In this document: positions 52,111 to 63,000 of the stretch, piece after piece
Layout: each line of letters starts with the position of its first letter
Numbering within the stretch: position 1 is the stretch's first letter
DNA from: Euborellia annulipes
Taxonomy: Eukaryota > Arthropoda > Insecta > Dermaptera > Anisolabididae
DNA length: 64,000 nt
Assembly: GCA_023213315.1 (NCBI GenBank)
Contig: JAKCPI010014010.1
Location: 1-64,000, forward strand
Reading direction: 5' to 3'
Notes under the pieces: generated by a model
Seen by the model: the letters and a program-made list of their open reading frames with translations, nothing else
Database searches by the model: none
What the model was told of the DNA's origin: nothing
Made by a program: the position numbers and the translations under genes

Positions 52111-52811
52111 AAATCTACTTTTTTTTCAATTTGTAATTTAAAAGAAGAGAAATTTTTGAATTCCACCCCCTCTTTTTTTGATCGGCCGCCATTTTGAAAT
52201 TAATTTACATACAAAGATGAGACACATCATTGCATTGTCACGCGAGTTACATATGTGTATAAAATTTCAAAGCTCTAGATTAACTAGAACTGGTCGTATT
52301 TTCGATCGGCAACTTTGTCGGTTCAAACAATGGAAATGTGATTAGCAGGCAGCCATTTTGAATTTTTTAAATTTATAATTATTCTGAATAGCACACTTTG
52401 TAGTGTACTGTCTATTTAAGGCCTCTGACAATGCTCAAAATTCTAACTTAATTATAAATAGGAGATATTTTGATTATAAAACTTCACCCCCTCTTTTTTT
52501 GATCGGTCGCCATTTTGAAATTAATTGACCTACAAAGAGGCACATCAAATATTGCATTGGCACGGGAGTTACATATGTGTATAAAATCTCAAAGCTTTGT
52601 CGGAAAAAAACAGAAAAGCAAGTTAATAACAACGTTGTAATTAGTGGCTTCCCACAGTCGAATGAGCTAAAAAGAACTTGATTCTGACTGGTAGTCTGAA
52701 TGATGTGTGTAAAATTATACTTGAATGAAGAAAATACTGACGATCGGACTGATTCAGTCAGACAATCTGACTTGATCGTGTAAGGGCCCTTTAGGATGCA
52801 CAAATAATGTA
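52111..52811. repeat. two direct copies of an unassigned repeat
   Basis: 52164-52283 and 52483-52600 share CACCCCCTCTTTTTTTGATCGG and CGCCATTTTGAAATTAATT and the GTTACATATGTGTATAAAAT end, about 320 bp apart. The spacing suggests a tandem duplication of a larger unit. No coding. Confidence 0.65.
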
Positions 52812-53171
52812 TTTTTACTTTCTCTTATCTCTATATATGTTAATATATAGAGAAAGTATTGGATTCATGTCAAAAATTCGATGTCGAGATTTTGATGGAT
52901 ATACAGGTCACTTGCATCCTAAAAAGTGGTTTTCGCGACATGGTCTCATGGTCTGTGTGTGTGTGTTCAATTTTAAGGAATTGAGCTAAATTTTATATTT
53001 AAGTAAAGTATCGCCCTGGAGCGTGAAAAAAGGCCTTTAAACAAAATCGGCCAAAAAGTCCTAGTATTTTACAGATGCACTTTTTCAGTTTTTTCGATTT
53101 TCTCAAAATTCGCTTCAACGATTTTGATTAAAATCCATAAATCAATTATTTTTTAGATGCTTTTTAAAATG
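52812..53171 (-). repeat. element X, partial diverged copy
   Basis: It starts with the AT-rich hairpin (TTTTTACTTTCTCTTATCTC). The block after GATATACAG is replaced by GTCACTTGCATCC, the microsatellite is short, and the copy ends in AGATGCTTTTTAAAATGTA without the 5' hairpin. Confidence 0.82.
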
Positions 53172-53340
53172 TATTTATCCGAGTACTTTTCCTGGAATCT
53201 CCATAACGTCCTCTATAATAATGCAAAATTGTTTCAAAATTCTTGTGGGAAGTTGATCAAACAGAGCGTGACAGACGGCCGCACCCACACTCCGTTAATA
53301 AATTTAAATAATTAAATATATAATTAAATAATTTAAATAT
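53172..53340 (+). repeat. GC-rich-headed repeat type B, 3' end only
   Basis: TCCATAACGTCCTCTATAA, GGGAAGTTGATCAAACAGAGC and GTGACAGACGG match the 3' half of 16914-17270. It ends in AT-rich TATATATA. Confidence 0.6.
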
Positions 53341-54203
53341 ATATATATGGGTCATTCCATGCCAAATCGACAAATTTTTTTTCTTGACCCCCGATTTTGT
53401 TGAAAATTTTCCTATCTTTTTTCTACCCCTTATTAGACATTTTTGAGAATTTTTTCAAATTTTTTTAACCAACTAAAAAAAAGTTATGGATTTTTTAAAA
53501 AAACTGCTCTTTTTTTTTTAAATAACTATAACTTATTTTAAAATTGATATTTTGGAACCCCGCAAGGCTATAAAAATTTTGTCTTTTAATGTAGTTTTGT
53601 AACCGGCAAATTAATTATTTTAATTTTATTTTATTTCCAATTCTAATTTCTCAATATTATTTTTTTTTTTTTTATTTTATCTAATTCATTTATTTTTCTC
53701 AAGTAGAAAATCCGTTTATTTTCTCTAAAATTTTTCTAACGTATTTTTAACGACTTTTGTATATAATTGACGGTCGCCTCATGCCAACGGCACGAGGACA
53801 ATTCAATTGCTTTGTGACTCTCATCCTGTAAAGTCGCTTTGGTTATTCACAATATTTTTGCGTCCTGCAAAATTAATACGACAGCCCTTGTCAATATTAT
53901 TATATTTTTTTTATTACATAACACTTATGTATTAATACTTTTTTCTGGTTAATTAATGACCCAGTTTTTTTTTCTCTAATTAAAATATTTTTTTACGTTC
54001 TTCAACTTGTTACCTGTTATACATTTTTATCGTTATTCATATTATTACTGTATCATTTTAAAGAAGAATTAAACTAATTACGTGTTAATTAATAATTGTT
54101 AAATCAAAATTTTCGTGTTGTCATTTGGTGTGTGTGCGTGTGAACCCTTCCCCCACCATCAACCATCTTCAACGACAATTTGGCAACGGGAAACGAAAAT
54201 TCA
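53341..54203 (+). other. possible LTR-like region, no gene seen
   Basis: 53349 begins a GGGTCATTCCATGCCAAATCG transposon-like end with long T-runs. 53765-54190 is less repetitive, has AATTAAA-type signals and ends CGACAATTTGGCAACGGG just before the primer-binding-site-like array, which is where an LTR would end. No second LTR or pol frame lies nearby. Confidence 0.35.
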
Positions 54204-54430
54204 TCATAGTTGGTACCCAACCTGGAGCCAGCAGAAAATCATCTATCATAAATAGCATCCAACCTGGAGCTAAAACTGCATAATATTTATTATAAAGGGC
54301 ACCCAATCTAGGGCAAACTTTATAATATCTATTATAAATGGCGCCCAACGTGGGGCCAACTTCATCAAATTTATTATAAATGACACCCGATCAAGGGCAA
54401 ACTTCATCACATCTATTATAGTTTTCAGAA
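54204..54430 (+). repeat. tandem array of primer-binding-site-like units
   Basis: Five units of about 42-45 bp each contain a variant of TGGCGCCCAACGTGGGGC. The fourth (54339-54356) is the exact 18-base complement of the 3' end of tRNA-Lys(CUU). The others differ by a few bases (ACCCAACCTGGAGCC, ATCCAACCTGGAGCT, ACCCAATCTAGGGC, ACCCGATCAAGGGC). The spacers are ATCTATTATAAA-like. It precedes no recognisable gag. Confidence 0.6.
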
Positions 54431-54938
54431 AAAAATATAAAAATTATTTTAGAAGCCCGGATATATGAAATATTTCAGTTTTTTTTAAAAAACCCCTAAT
54501 TTTAATCCGACTATTTTTTACTTTCTGGTTTTTTTTTAACTCAAAAAAAACTTCAACTAATTCTACAATTATCCCCCTAATTTCAAGATGTGCCGACGAT
54601 TGCTTCTATTTTTTTTTTTTTGTTATAAAAAAGTTTTCTTGAAATCTGCTTCCATATCTCCTTTAATTCTTGAAATTTGGTTTATTTTTTACGTAACTTT
54701 TTTATGAAATTTTTTCAGATTTCTCGTATATATTTCCTTTAAATACTAGTAGTATAAAACAATTATAGCTTAAAAAAATTTTTAAATAAAATATCTAGCA
54801 AATTTTTAAATTTTTTTTTACTATTTTAAGGACAAATATTTTTAATTTTTTTTATTTATATTTTTTTGAAGGGATAAAAATCTCAAGTCTTTATGTTATC
54901 TAAATTTTATTATTTTCAAATAAAACGTTTTTAGAAAT
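54431..54938. other. AT-rich stretch, no gene seen
   Basis: Long T-runs and low complexity. No splice-bounded frame or recognised repeat. Confidence 0.4.
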
Positions 54939-55015
54939 ATAATAGGTAAAGACCGGACAAAAAAGCATAAAAAAATGAAAAAAAAGTGCTTAAAAAAGCA
55001 TAAAAAACTTGAATA

Positions 55016-56644
55016 AAAAATCTGGTGTGACTGGCGCACAGCACACAACTTTCTCTTACCTTCGGTAATCGAAAGTTGTGTACTGTGCTTGTCTCACCAG
55101 ATTTTTTGTGTCGACATGTATTTAGTTTCCGACAATACGGTACATTCGTTTTTCAAGATGTAAAATTTATAAGTATGGGAAAATATTTATATTTTGTTAC
55201 CATGGCAACCATTTCTCCTATCTTTTCTATGGAGTACAAGAGTAAAGTGGTCTTCAGAAGATTTCAATCACAAAATAAGAATATACATTTTAAAGAAAAT
55301 CTAAAAAAATTAGGTGTTAGCTGTGTTTTCTACACAGCCGGTGGTTTTTTAACGTCTTTTGCTTGATTTCAAAAAAAAAATTTTTTCTCTTACCTATATT
55401 GAAATATAAAGAGAGAAAGTATTATTTTATTTATTTTTTTTTTACTAGTAGTTTGTTTTCATAAATAAACATGTTCAAACATTTTCATTGAAACAATATA
55501 TGACAGGTGTGGCCAAACTTTTATCCATTTCGGGCGACATATGCTTAAAAAATGAGGTTTTTCGAAAAAAAAAATTAATTTTGGAGTTAATTACTCGGGA
55601 TTTTTTTATTTATTCTATTAGAGGTTTTCTTTCTGCACCAAATGACATCTCATTTAGTCTGATCTGATTAGCCGTTCAGAATCTACAGGGGTTTAAAATT
55701 TCGAAAAACGAAATCCCGCCGAGTGCTCTCATGCGGGAAAATGACCTGATATAAAAAAAAAGAAAAAAAGCCCTGGGGGTATTGAACCACTTTCTGAAAC
55801 TATATTTAGATTTAATGTAGCTTTTATGGTCAAGTCGCTATGCGTTGCACAAGTAGGGCTATTTTTCGATATTTTTTTGCCGAAAAAATGAGGTTTTTCG
55901 AGAAAAAAAAACAGTTTTGAAGTTAATTACTCGGGATTTTTTTATTTATTCTATTAGAGGTTATCTTTCTGCACCAAATGACATCTCATTTAGTCTGATC
56001 TGATTAGCCGTTCAGAATCTTCAGGGGTTTAAACTTTCAAATTAGAATTTACCGCAGCACGGTAAAATAAAATGATAGGAAAAAAATAAATGGTGAAATC
56101 TTTAGCTGAAAACTCATTCTTTCTAACCGTATATTTCCCATAATTATACCTCTTAAGACAGAGGAGTTATTCAAGCCAATAAACTTTTTCGTGCATGCCC
56201 CTCTAACCTGCCTCTATAGACACATGATTTGTAAGACGTTGTCACGTCAAAAATAATTGATTTTTGAATTTAAAAAAAAATCGTTGGAGCGAATTTTGAG
56301 AAAATCGAAAAAAACTGAAAAACTACATCAGTAAAGTACTAGTACTTTTGGGCCGATTTTGTTCAAAAGCTTCGTGTCATGTCCCATGGGGGTGCCTAAC
56401 TTAAATATAAAATTTCAACCTCCTAGCTCTTTCCCTTCTTGAGATATTTTGTTCACAGACAGACACACACACACACACACACAGACAGACAGACAGACCA
56501 TGTTGCGAAAACCACTTTTTTGGATTCAGGGGTCCTCAAAACGTGAAGATCCATCAAAATCTCGACATCGAATTTTTGACATGAATCCAATACTTTCTCT
56601 CTATATATATTAACATATATATAGAGGTAAGAGAAAGTAAAAGA
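55016..56644 (+). repeat. element X in the hAT MITE, itself interrupted
   Basis: The X core runs from TCTGG at 55021 to AAAGT at 56640. It breaks off at about 55307 (AATCTAAAAAA) and resumes at about 56249 (AAAATAATTGATTTTTG). The 940-bp insertion between is listed separately. Confidence 0.9.
55308..56248. mobile_element. unclassified insertion inside X
   Basis: It has a short X hairpin remnant (55384-55423), a hAT-like CAGGTGTGGCCAAACTTTT end at 55506, and two direct copies (55590-55700 and 55918-56040) of AATTACTCGGGATTTTTTTA...GATTAGCCGTTCAGAATCT. No frame, tips or target duplication were established. Confidence 0.45.
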
Positions 56645-57075
56645 TGTTAAATAAGCATAAAAGTTGAAAAAAAGCATCTCATAAGCAATTTTTACTCATA
56701 CCAATGGAGTATACAAATTTTTTTTTTAAAGAAACTAAATTTATTCCGCCCCGCCCTGCGAAAATTTTGTTTTTTTTTGGGAGGGGGGCGGGCCCGCTCT
56801 CCCCCTTTTATATACGTCCCTGGTGTATGCGTGTGTGAATGGGAAAAAAGTGTTTTTTAATTAAAAAAAAAAAATTATAAATATTCGTAAAAAGTTCAAA
56901 TAAGCACGAAAGCGAAAAAAAGCATGAAAACTCAAAAAAAAAGCAAAAAAAGCATAAAAAATGCAATCTAAATGCACTTAGTTTTTCCTAATTCGTATAG
57001 AAATTAAATATCTAATGGTTGCTTATAAAATTGAGCAATAAGCATTTTGCTTAAAATCCGGAATCTAATAATAGG

Positions 57076-57770
57076 TTCTATATAAAATATGTAGGAAATA
57101 AATGAATTTCTTACTCTTAATTTTTTTTAATTCAAAAGATTTTATTTTTAAAAATGTATCATTTGCCCCCTCCCCAGTTCCGGCGCCTATGCTGGTAATC
57201 TTTATATATATAATTCTTCTGTACGTGTGTATGTGACTGAACTCCTCCTAAACGACTGAACCAATTATGATGAAATTTTCTGTGTATGTTTGTGAGAATC
57301 CCGGACAGGTTTTGTTTCACAAATAACAATAAGTCACAACGTTATCAAAGAAAAGTATATTTTTTTGTTTTATTCTTTATCAATTAATTAACAAGAGAAA
57401 GAAGAGAATTATTTTTATAAATTATCAATGTTTTTGTTATTTTGTTTTTATCAAAATACGGAGAAATAAAAAAAGGACTCTCTCGCTCTCTTAATAGCCG
57501 GTGAGGCATCATTGAGCTTCAGCTGCTTGAAGGCCGCTGATGTCTTCGTTCTTAGTGCACTAGAAAAATAAATACACATATTTTCATATACTCATATAGA
57601 TCTATATAATAAATAAATAAATATAAATATAAATCAAGAATACCTGGAGGTAAAAGAGAGCTGCCGCCTACGAGGTCGACGCCGCTTCCTCTTCGTCTTC
57701 AAGATAATCAAGATAAGCGCTTAAGAAATTTTTATCTTTTTTTTCAATTGGGGGGAGATATATTAATTAT
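57076..57770. other. mixed repeat fragments and weak minus-strand exon candidates
   Basis: 57090-57190 is part of a hAT MITE related to 27568-27932. 57205-57330 (TTCTTCTGTACGTGTGTATG...) resembles a widespread arthropod repeat end. On the minus strand, 57644-57719 and 57451-57559 form two open blocks with acceptor/donor signals (TTCTTAAG|, CTCCAG|GTAT, TTTTCTAG|) that join in phase. They read a basic KTKRKRRRPRRRQLSF stretch and then FKQLKLNDASPAIKRARES before a stop. No domain was recognised; this could be the last exons of an unknown gene or chance. Confidence 0.25.
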
Positions 57771-60010
57771 TACTTTCTCTTACCTATGTATACCGGGTGG
57801 GCCAATAGTGCGTGGACGGAAGATTGTGGGCTTATTAACGGACATTTTTAAAATTTGTTGATCGCACATAATGTGGGGCCTTTAGGGCTACAAATTAAAA
57901 ATATTTTTGTTCCAATAGCACCTCATATACAGGGTGGTCCATATCAAAGTTATGTTTTTTTAAATGGAACGCCCACTATATTATTGCATATTTGGATTCT
58001 ACGGCCAATTTTAGTATGAGTTTATGTCATGCAATGTATTCTAAAACAAACCGTTTAGCCGCAAATCGGGCTTTAGTGAAAAAACTGCTGTCTGGAAAAA
58101 ATTGAATATCTCGCGAACCATAAAACTTAGGGGACTGTTCTTTTGTGAGGTTACTAACCATGAAATGTACTAATGTGGGCCAGATGGGTAACCCGGAATT
58201 ATTCTTATGTTGGGAGAAATGGCCATGCAAATTTGGAAAATTTCAATCATGGATAACTTCATTTTTTCAAATGGAACATGCTACTTTTTTTATGCCATGG
58301 AACGTGAAATTCAATTATCTTTCAGCTGATATAAGGTTGTCTATATCTTTCTTTGGTAGTTTTCTTTTTATTCCAAAATATCTGATAACGAAAAAAAAAA
58401 ATTTTATTATGGACAAAATAATTGAAAAAAATTCCAAACCCAAAACAAAATTGTAATAAATGGAAAAAATATGCTAAATATTCGAAATTATCTTTAAATT
58501 TCCCTTAAAATCATTTATTTGAACTTCTCGAAAAAGAAATTAGGGTTATGTTCAGGTTAGGAGTTGCGCCATCTTGTTGACAAATCATAACCCGAATTTG
58601 AGCAACCGGGACTTCTTTGAGAAGTTCAAATAAATGATTTTGAAGGAAATTAAAAGATATTTTCGAATATTTAGCATATTTTTTCCATTTATTACAATTT
58701 TGTTTTGGGTTTGGAATTTTTTTCAATTATTTTGTCCATAATAAAATGTTTTTTTTTTTTCGTTATCAGATATTTTGGAATAAAAAGAAAACTACCAAAG
58801 ATAGATATAGACAACCTTATATCAGCTGAAAGATAATTGAATTTCACGTCCCACGTCATAAAAAAAGTAGCATGTTCCATTTGAAAAAATGAAGTTATCC
58901 ATGATTGAAATTTTCCAAATTTGCATGGCCATTTCTCCCAACATAAGAATAATTCCGGGATCCCCATCTGGCCTACATTAGTACATTTCATGGTTAGTAA
59001 CCTCACAAAAGAACAGTCCCCTAAGTTTTATGGTTCGCGAGATATTCAATTTTTTCCAGACAGCAGTTTTTTCACTAAAGCCCGATTTGCGGCTAAACGG
59101 TTTGTTTTAGAATACATTGCATGACATAAACTCATACTAAAATTGGCCGTAGAATCCAAATATGCAATAATATAGTGGGCGTTCCATTTAAAAAAACATA
59201 ACTTTGATATGGACCACCCTGTATATGAGGTGCTATTGGAACAAAAATATTTTTAATTTGTAGCTCTAAAGGCCTCACATTATGTGCGATCAACAAATTT
59301 TAAAAATGTCCGTTAATAAGCCCACAATCTTCCGTCCACGCACTATTGGCCCACCCGGTATATGTAATATATATATATATATAGAGAGAAAGTATTGGAT
59401 TCATGTCAAAAATTCGATGTCGAGATTTTGATGGATATACACGTTTTGAGGTCCCCTGAATCCAAAAAAGTGGTTTTCGCGACATGGTCTGTGGGTGTGT
59501 GGGTGTGTGTCTGTCTGTGTTCAATTTTAAGCATGAAGGAATTGAGCTATGAGGCTGAAATTTTATATTTAAGTTAAACACCCCCCGGGACCAGAAAAAT
59601 AAGCTTTTAATCAAAATCGGCCAAAGATTACTAGTACTTTACTGATGTAATTTTTCAGTTTTTTTCGATTTTCTCAAAATTCGCTCTAACGATTTTGATT
59701 AAAATTCAAAAATCAATTATTTTTTAGAAGCTCTTTCAAATGTATATTCTGATTTTGCTCTCAAAATTGTTTGAAGACCACTTTACTCTTGTATTTCATA
59801 GGGAAGATAGGAGAAATGGTTGCCATGGTAACAAAATATAAATATTTTCCCATGTTTATAAATTTTACATCTGAATTCAAATATTCCCTACTGCCGGGAA
59901 CTAAATACATGTCGACACAAAAAATCTGGTGTGACAAGCACAGTACACAACTTTCGATTACCGAAGGTAAGAGAAAGTTGTGTGCTGTGCGCCAGTCACA
60001 CCAGATTTTT
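57770..60010 (-). repeat. element X copy split by a foldback element
   Basis: 57770-57790 holds the first bases of the AT-rich hairpin (TACTTTCTCTTACCTATG) and 59361-60010 the rest, through the microsatellite and centre to CACACCAGATTTTT. The foldback element entered at a TA in the hairpin loop. Confidence 0.93.
57793..59358. mobile_element. 1.57-kb foldback element with TA target site
   Basis: Two arms of about 740 bp (57793-58530 and 58619-59358) are near-perfect reverse complements separated by about 88 bp. The tips are CCGGGTGGGCCAATAG / CTATTGGCCCACCCGG, flanked by TA (57791-57792 and 59359-59360), the duplication expected for Tc1/mariner-type elements. An internal CAGGGTGGTCCATATCAAAG may be a nested tip. 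Apparent frames are mirrored in both arms and are not genes. Confidence 0.9.
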
Positions 60011-60039
60011 TATGTACAATTCTCTTCTTTCTCAATTTT

Positions 60040-63000
60040 TATAAATTTTTTTTTTTTTTTAATTTATTTGGGGCTTCCAGCCAGCGGCCACTCCGCCCAT
60101 TTACAAACATGTTTACAAAAATAAATACATTATAAACAATATTCATACAAGAACATAATATAAATAATACACAATTCTAAATAACATTAATATAAAAAAA
60201 TACACAAAAATAACATTTTACAAATAATACAATACAAACAATGCTAGTATAAATAACACCATATAAATAACACTTATAAGAAATAGATATTACAATAACA
60301 TTGATATAAAAACGTACCTATAAATAAAAACACTATAAAAAGAGAAGCGATTGGCAAGTCTATGTGGGGTAATGTTTAGAGGGCTATCTGGTGTATTTTC
60401 AGAAAATTGTGGATGGCCTGGACTATTGAGACATTCGGTTTTTTAAGGAGAGTGGCTAAATCTGGAGGATCTCTAAATTGCGGCTTAATTACTTGTAAGA
60501 GCTGGTTCCTATTATATCTCGGGCATGAAAAAAGTATATGTTGTGGGGTTGCATCCGCCAGTTGACAAGGACACCGCGGTGAAGATGCCATATTAGTCCG
60601 AAACAAGTGTGCTGTTGCTTTAGTGTGGTTTATTCTTAGTCTGTTGACACAAGTGATACTAGGGCGGCTGAGATTTGACAGAGACGAGAACCAAGGGGGG
60701 AGAGGGATGCGGTTTGATTTTGGCGAGAGCTGAGCCCTTATAGGAGCTAGAGTGATTCCATTGGTTCGACCAGTTGAAAATTAAATTTTTTTTGAAAATC
60801 GGGGTGAGATCTCTACAGGGCAGTGGTTCATCGAGTAAGGTACCAGAATGGGCAGCTCTTTTAGCTAGATAATCAGCAATCCGATTATCTTGACTGTCTG
60901 AGTGGCCTTTAACCCATTTAAGTGCAATGTGCCTACCAAAATGATTGTGAAATTTTATTAATTCAATTATTTGCACTGACAGATTATTGATCTCGCCCTG
61001 TTTTTTTATAGCTTTTAATGAGAGAAGCGCACTTTGAGAGTCTGAGAAGATTGCTATCGACACCCTATTGAGAGTTTTACAATAAAGTAAAGCCTCTCGA
61101 ATAGCTATCAATTCTGCGGAGAATATTGACATATAATTGGGGAGTTTATATAGACCAAAATTCTGATTAGATGCATCAAAGTAGGCGCATCCAACGCCTG
61201 TTAGTGATTTGGAACCATCGGTAAATATATTTATTTGTGATGATAAATTTGTATTCGAAGCAGTGGTTACAATGTCCAGATGCAGATTAATTATGTCCAG
61301 GTTTATTTTAAATTTAACTGGGACCGAATATTTTTCCAACTTAATATTTAACTTCTGGATATTAATCTCAGCTTGTAAAAGGGTCGGCAATCTTTTGTAG
61401 TTCCAATAACCTGTTGTATAAAACTGATGGAGTAACTGACCGACCGCTTCCGAAACTGGATGATAGAAGTATGTTTTTCTTTTAATTAAAAATTTTTGGG
61501 CCAGGAAAAGTCTCCTCTCGCACAAAGGTGGGTCATTAGCTTCTACAATTAGGGCGTTTGTCGGGGAAGATCTTAAATACCCCATACATCGCCGGATGGC
61601 TTTGTATTGGATTCTATCCAGTTTCTGGAGCACCGAATTGCAAGCTGTGTCGTAAATAAAGCTACCGTAATCAAGAATGGCTCGTATAGTTGCTTTATAA
61701 ATCATCAGGAGGGATTTAGGATCCGCACCCCAGGACATGGTAGCAATCGAGTTGATAAGATTAATATATTTTGCACACTTTTTGATCACATGGTTTATGT
61801 GCGACGTCCACAATAGTTTGCAATCCAGAACGAGTCCGAGATACCTTACATTTGCTCTAACCGGGAAGTCATATCCTCCAAGATTAACATAATCCCAGGG
61901 GGGTAATCTTCTTTTAGAAAATATAGTTACAGCCGATTTGTCAAAAGATATAGAGAGATAATTTTTATCCAAATATTCTACTAGGAGGCCAATGGATGTA
62001 TTTACCTTTGCCAGGCTCTCTTCTAAATTTTTCCCTGCCGAGTAAATGATGATATCATCGGCGTACTGAAGATATTTGGCGTCTATACACACTTTATTTT
62101 CTAGATCAAAGGTGTAACATAAGAATAACAGCGGGCTCAATATCGACCCCTGGGGAATACCTTTGAAGAGAGTTCTGGAATGAGAATTTCTATTTCCATT
62201 CTTTACAAAAACATTTCTTCTAAATAGCATTTTAAAAATTAAGTTGGCTGTTGCACTACCCACTCCCAAGTGGACCAGTTTCTTACATAGGAGATGAATG
62301 TCCACGTTATCGTATGCACCAATAATATCAATAAAACATGCCGCAGTATATTCTTTTTTAGAGAAAGCCGTCCATATATCACTTGATAGTATTGAAAGGC
62401 AGTCTATAGTCGAGCGTGAGGATCTAAAGCCAAATGTTCTGTGAGGGAGTTTATAAGTGCACTCGAGAAACTGTTCAAGTCTATTTTTTATGAGCTTTTC
62501 AAAAATCTTTAAAACACAAGATGACAAAGCAATGGGTCTGTAAGAAGCATGATCAAATCTATTTTTACCTGGCTTCAGAATAGGTAAAACCACTTGTATT
62601 TTCCAAGAAGACGGAATTGAGTCACTATACCTAACATCATTAAAAATATCAAGAAGGTGAACGAGAGCTGACACTGGAAGGTTTTTTATCATACAATACA
62701 TGATTCCATCATGACCAGGAGCTGAATTTCTTGTTATGTTTAAAGCCCTTTCCAATTCATATAGAGAGAAAGGAACCTCTAATATATCCAGTTCCGAAGC
62801 ATCATTATAAAACCTTATTTCAGGCTCAGGGGCACTAGGGGGAGCCAATTTGTCAATGAAATTTTCCACAATAGCTTCGTCAATAGAATTTTTAACTGCC
62901 CATTCCTTGCCTTTGATTCTTTTTACTTTTTCCCAAACTAATTTAATACTTGTATCGCGGTTTATTCCAGAACAAAATTTTTCCCACGAAGATCTTTTAG

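Larger units (their letters stand above)
54947..57067. mobile_element. hAT-type MITE, TAGAGACCGG family, copy 2 with X inside
   Basis: The tips are TAAAGACCGG / CCGGAATCTA (diverged), with exact 8-bp duplication ATAATAGG (54939-54946 and 57068-57075). Comparison with 49447-50019 shows where X entered: GAATAAAAA|GTCGTTAAATAAG in copy 1 is split at the A-run here. Confidence 0.9.

Noticed and set aside
58027..59124. Four mirrored frames of 67-104 residues
   Set aside because: They occur as exact mirror pairs in both arms of the foldback element and match no domain. They are by-products of the palindrome.
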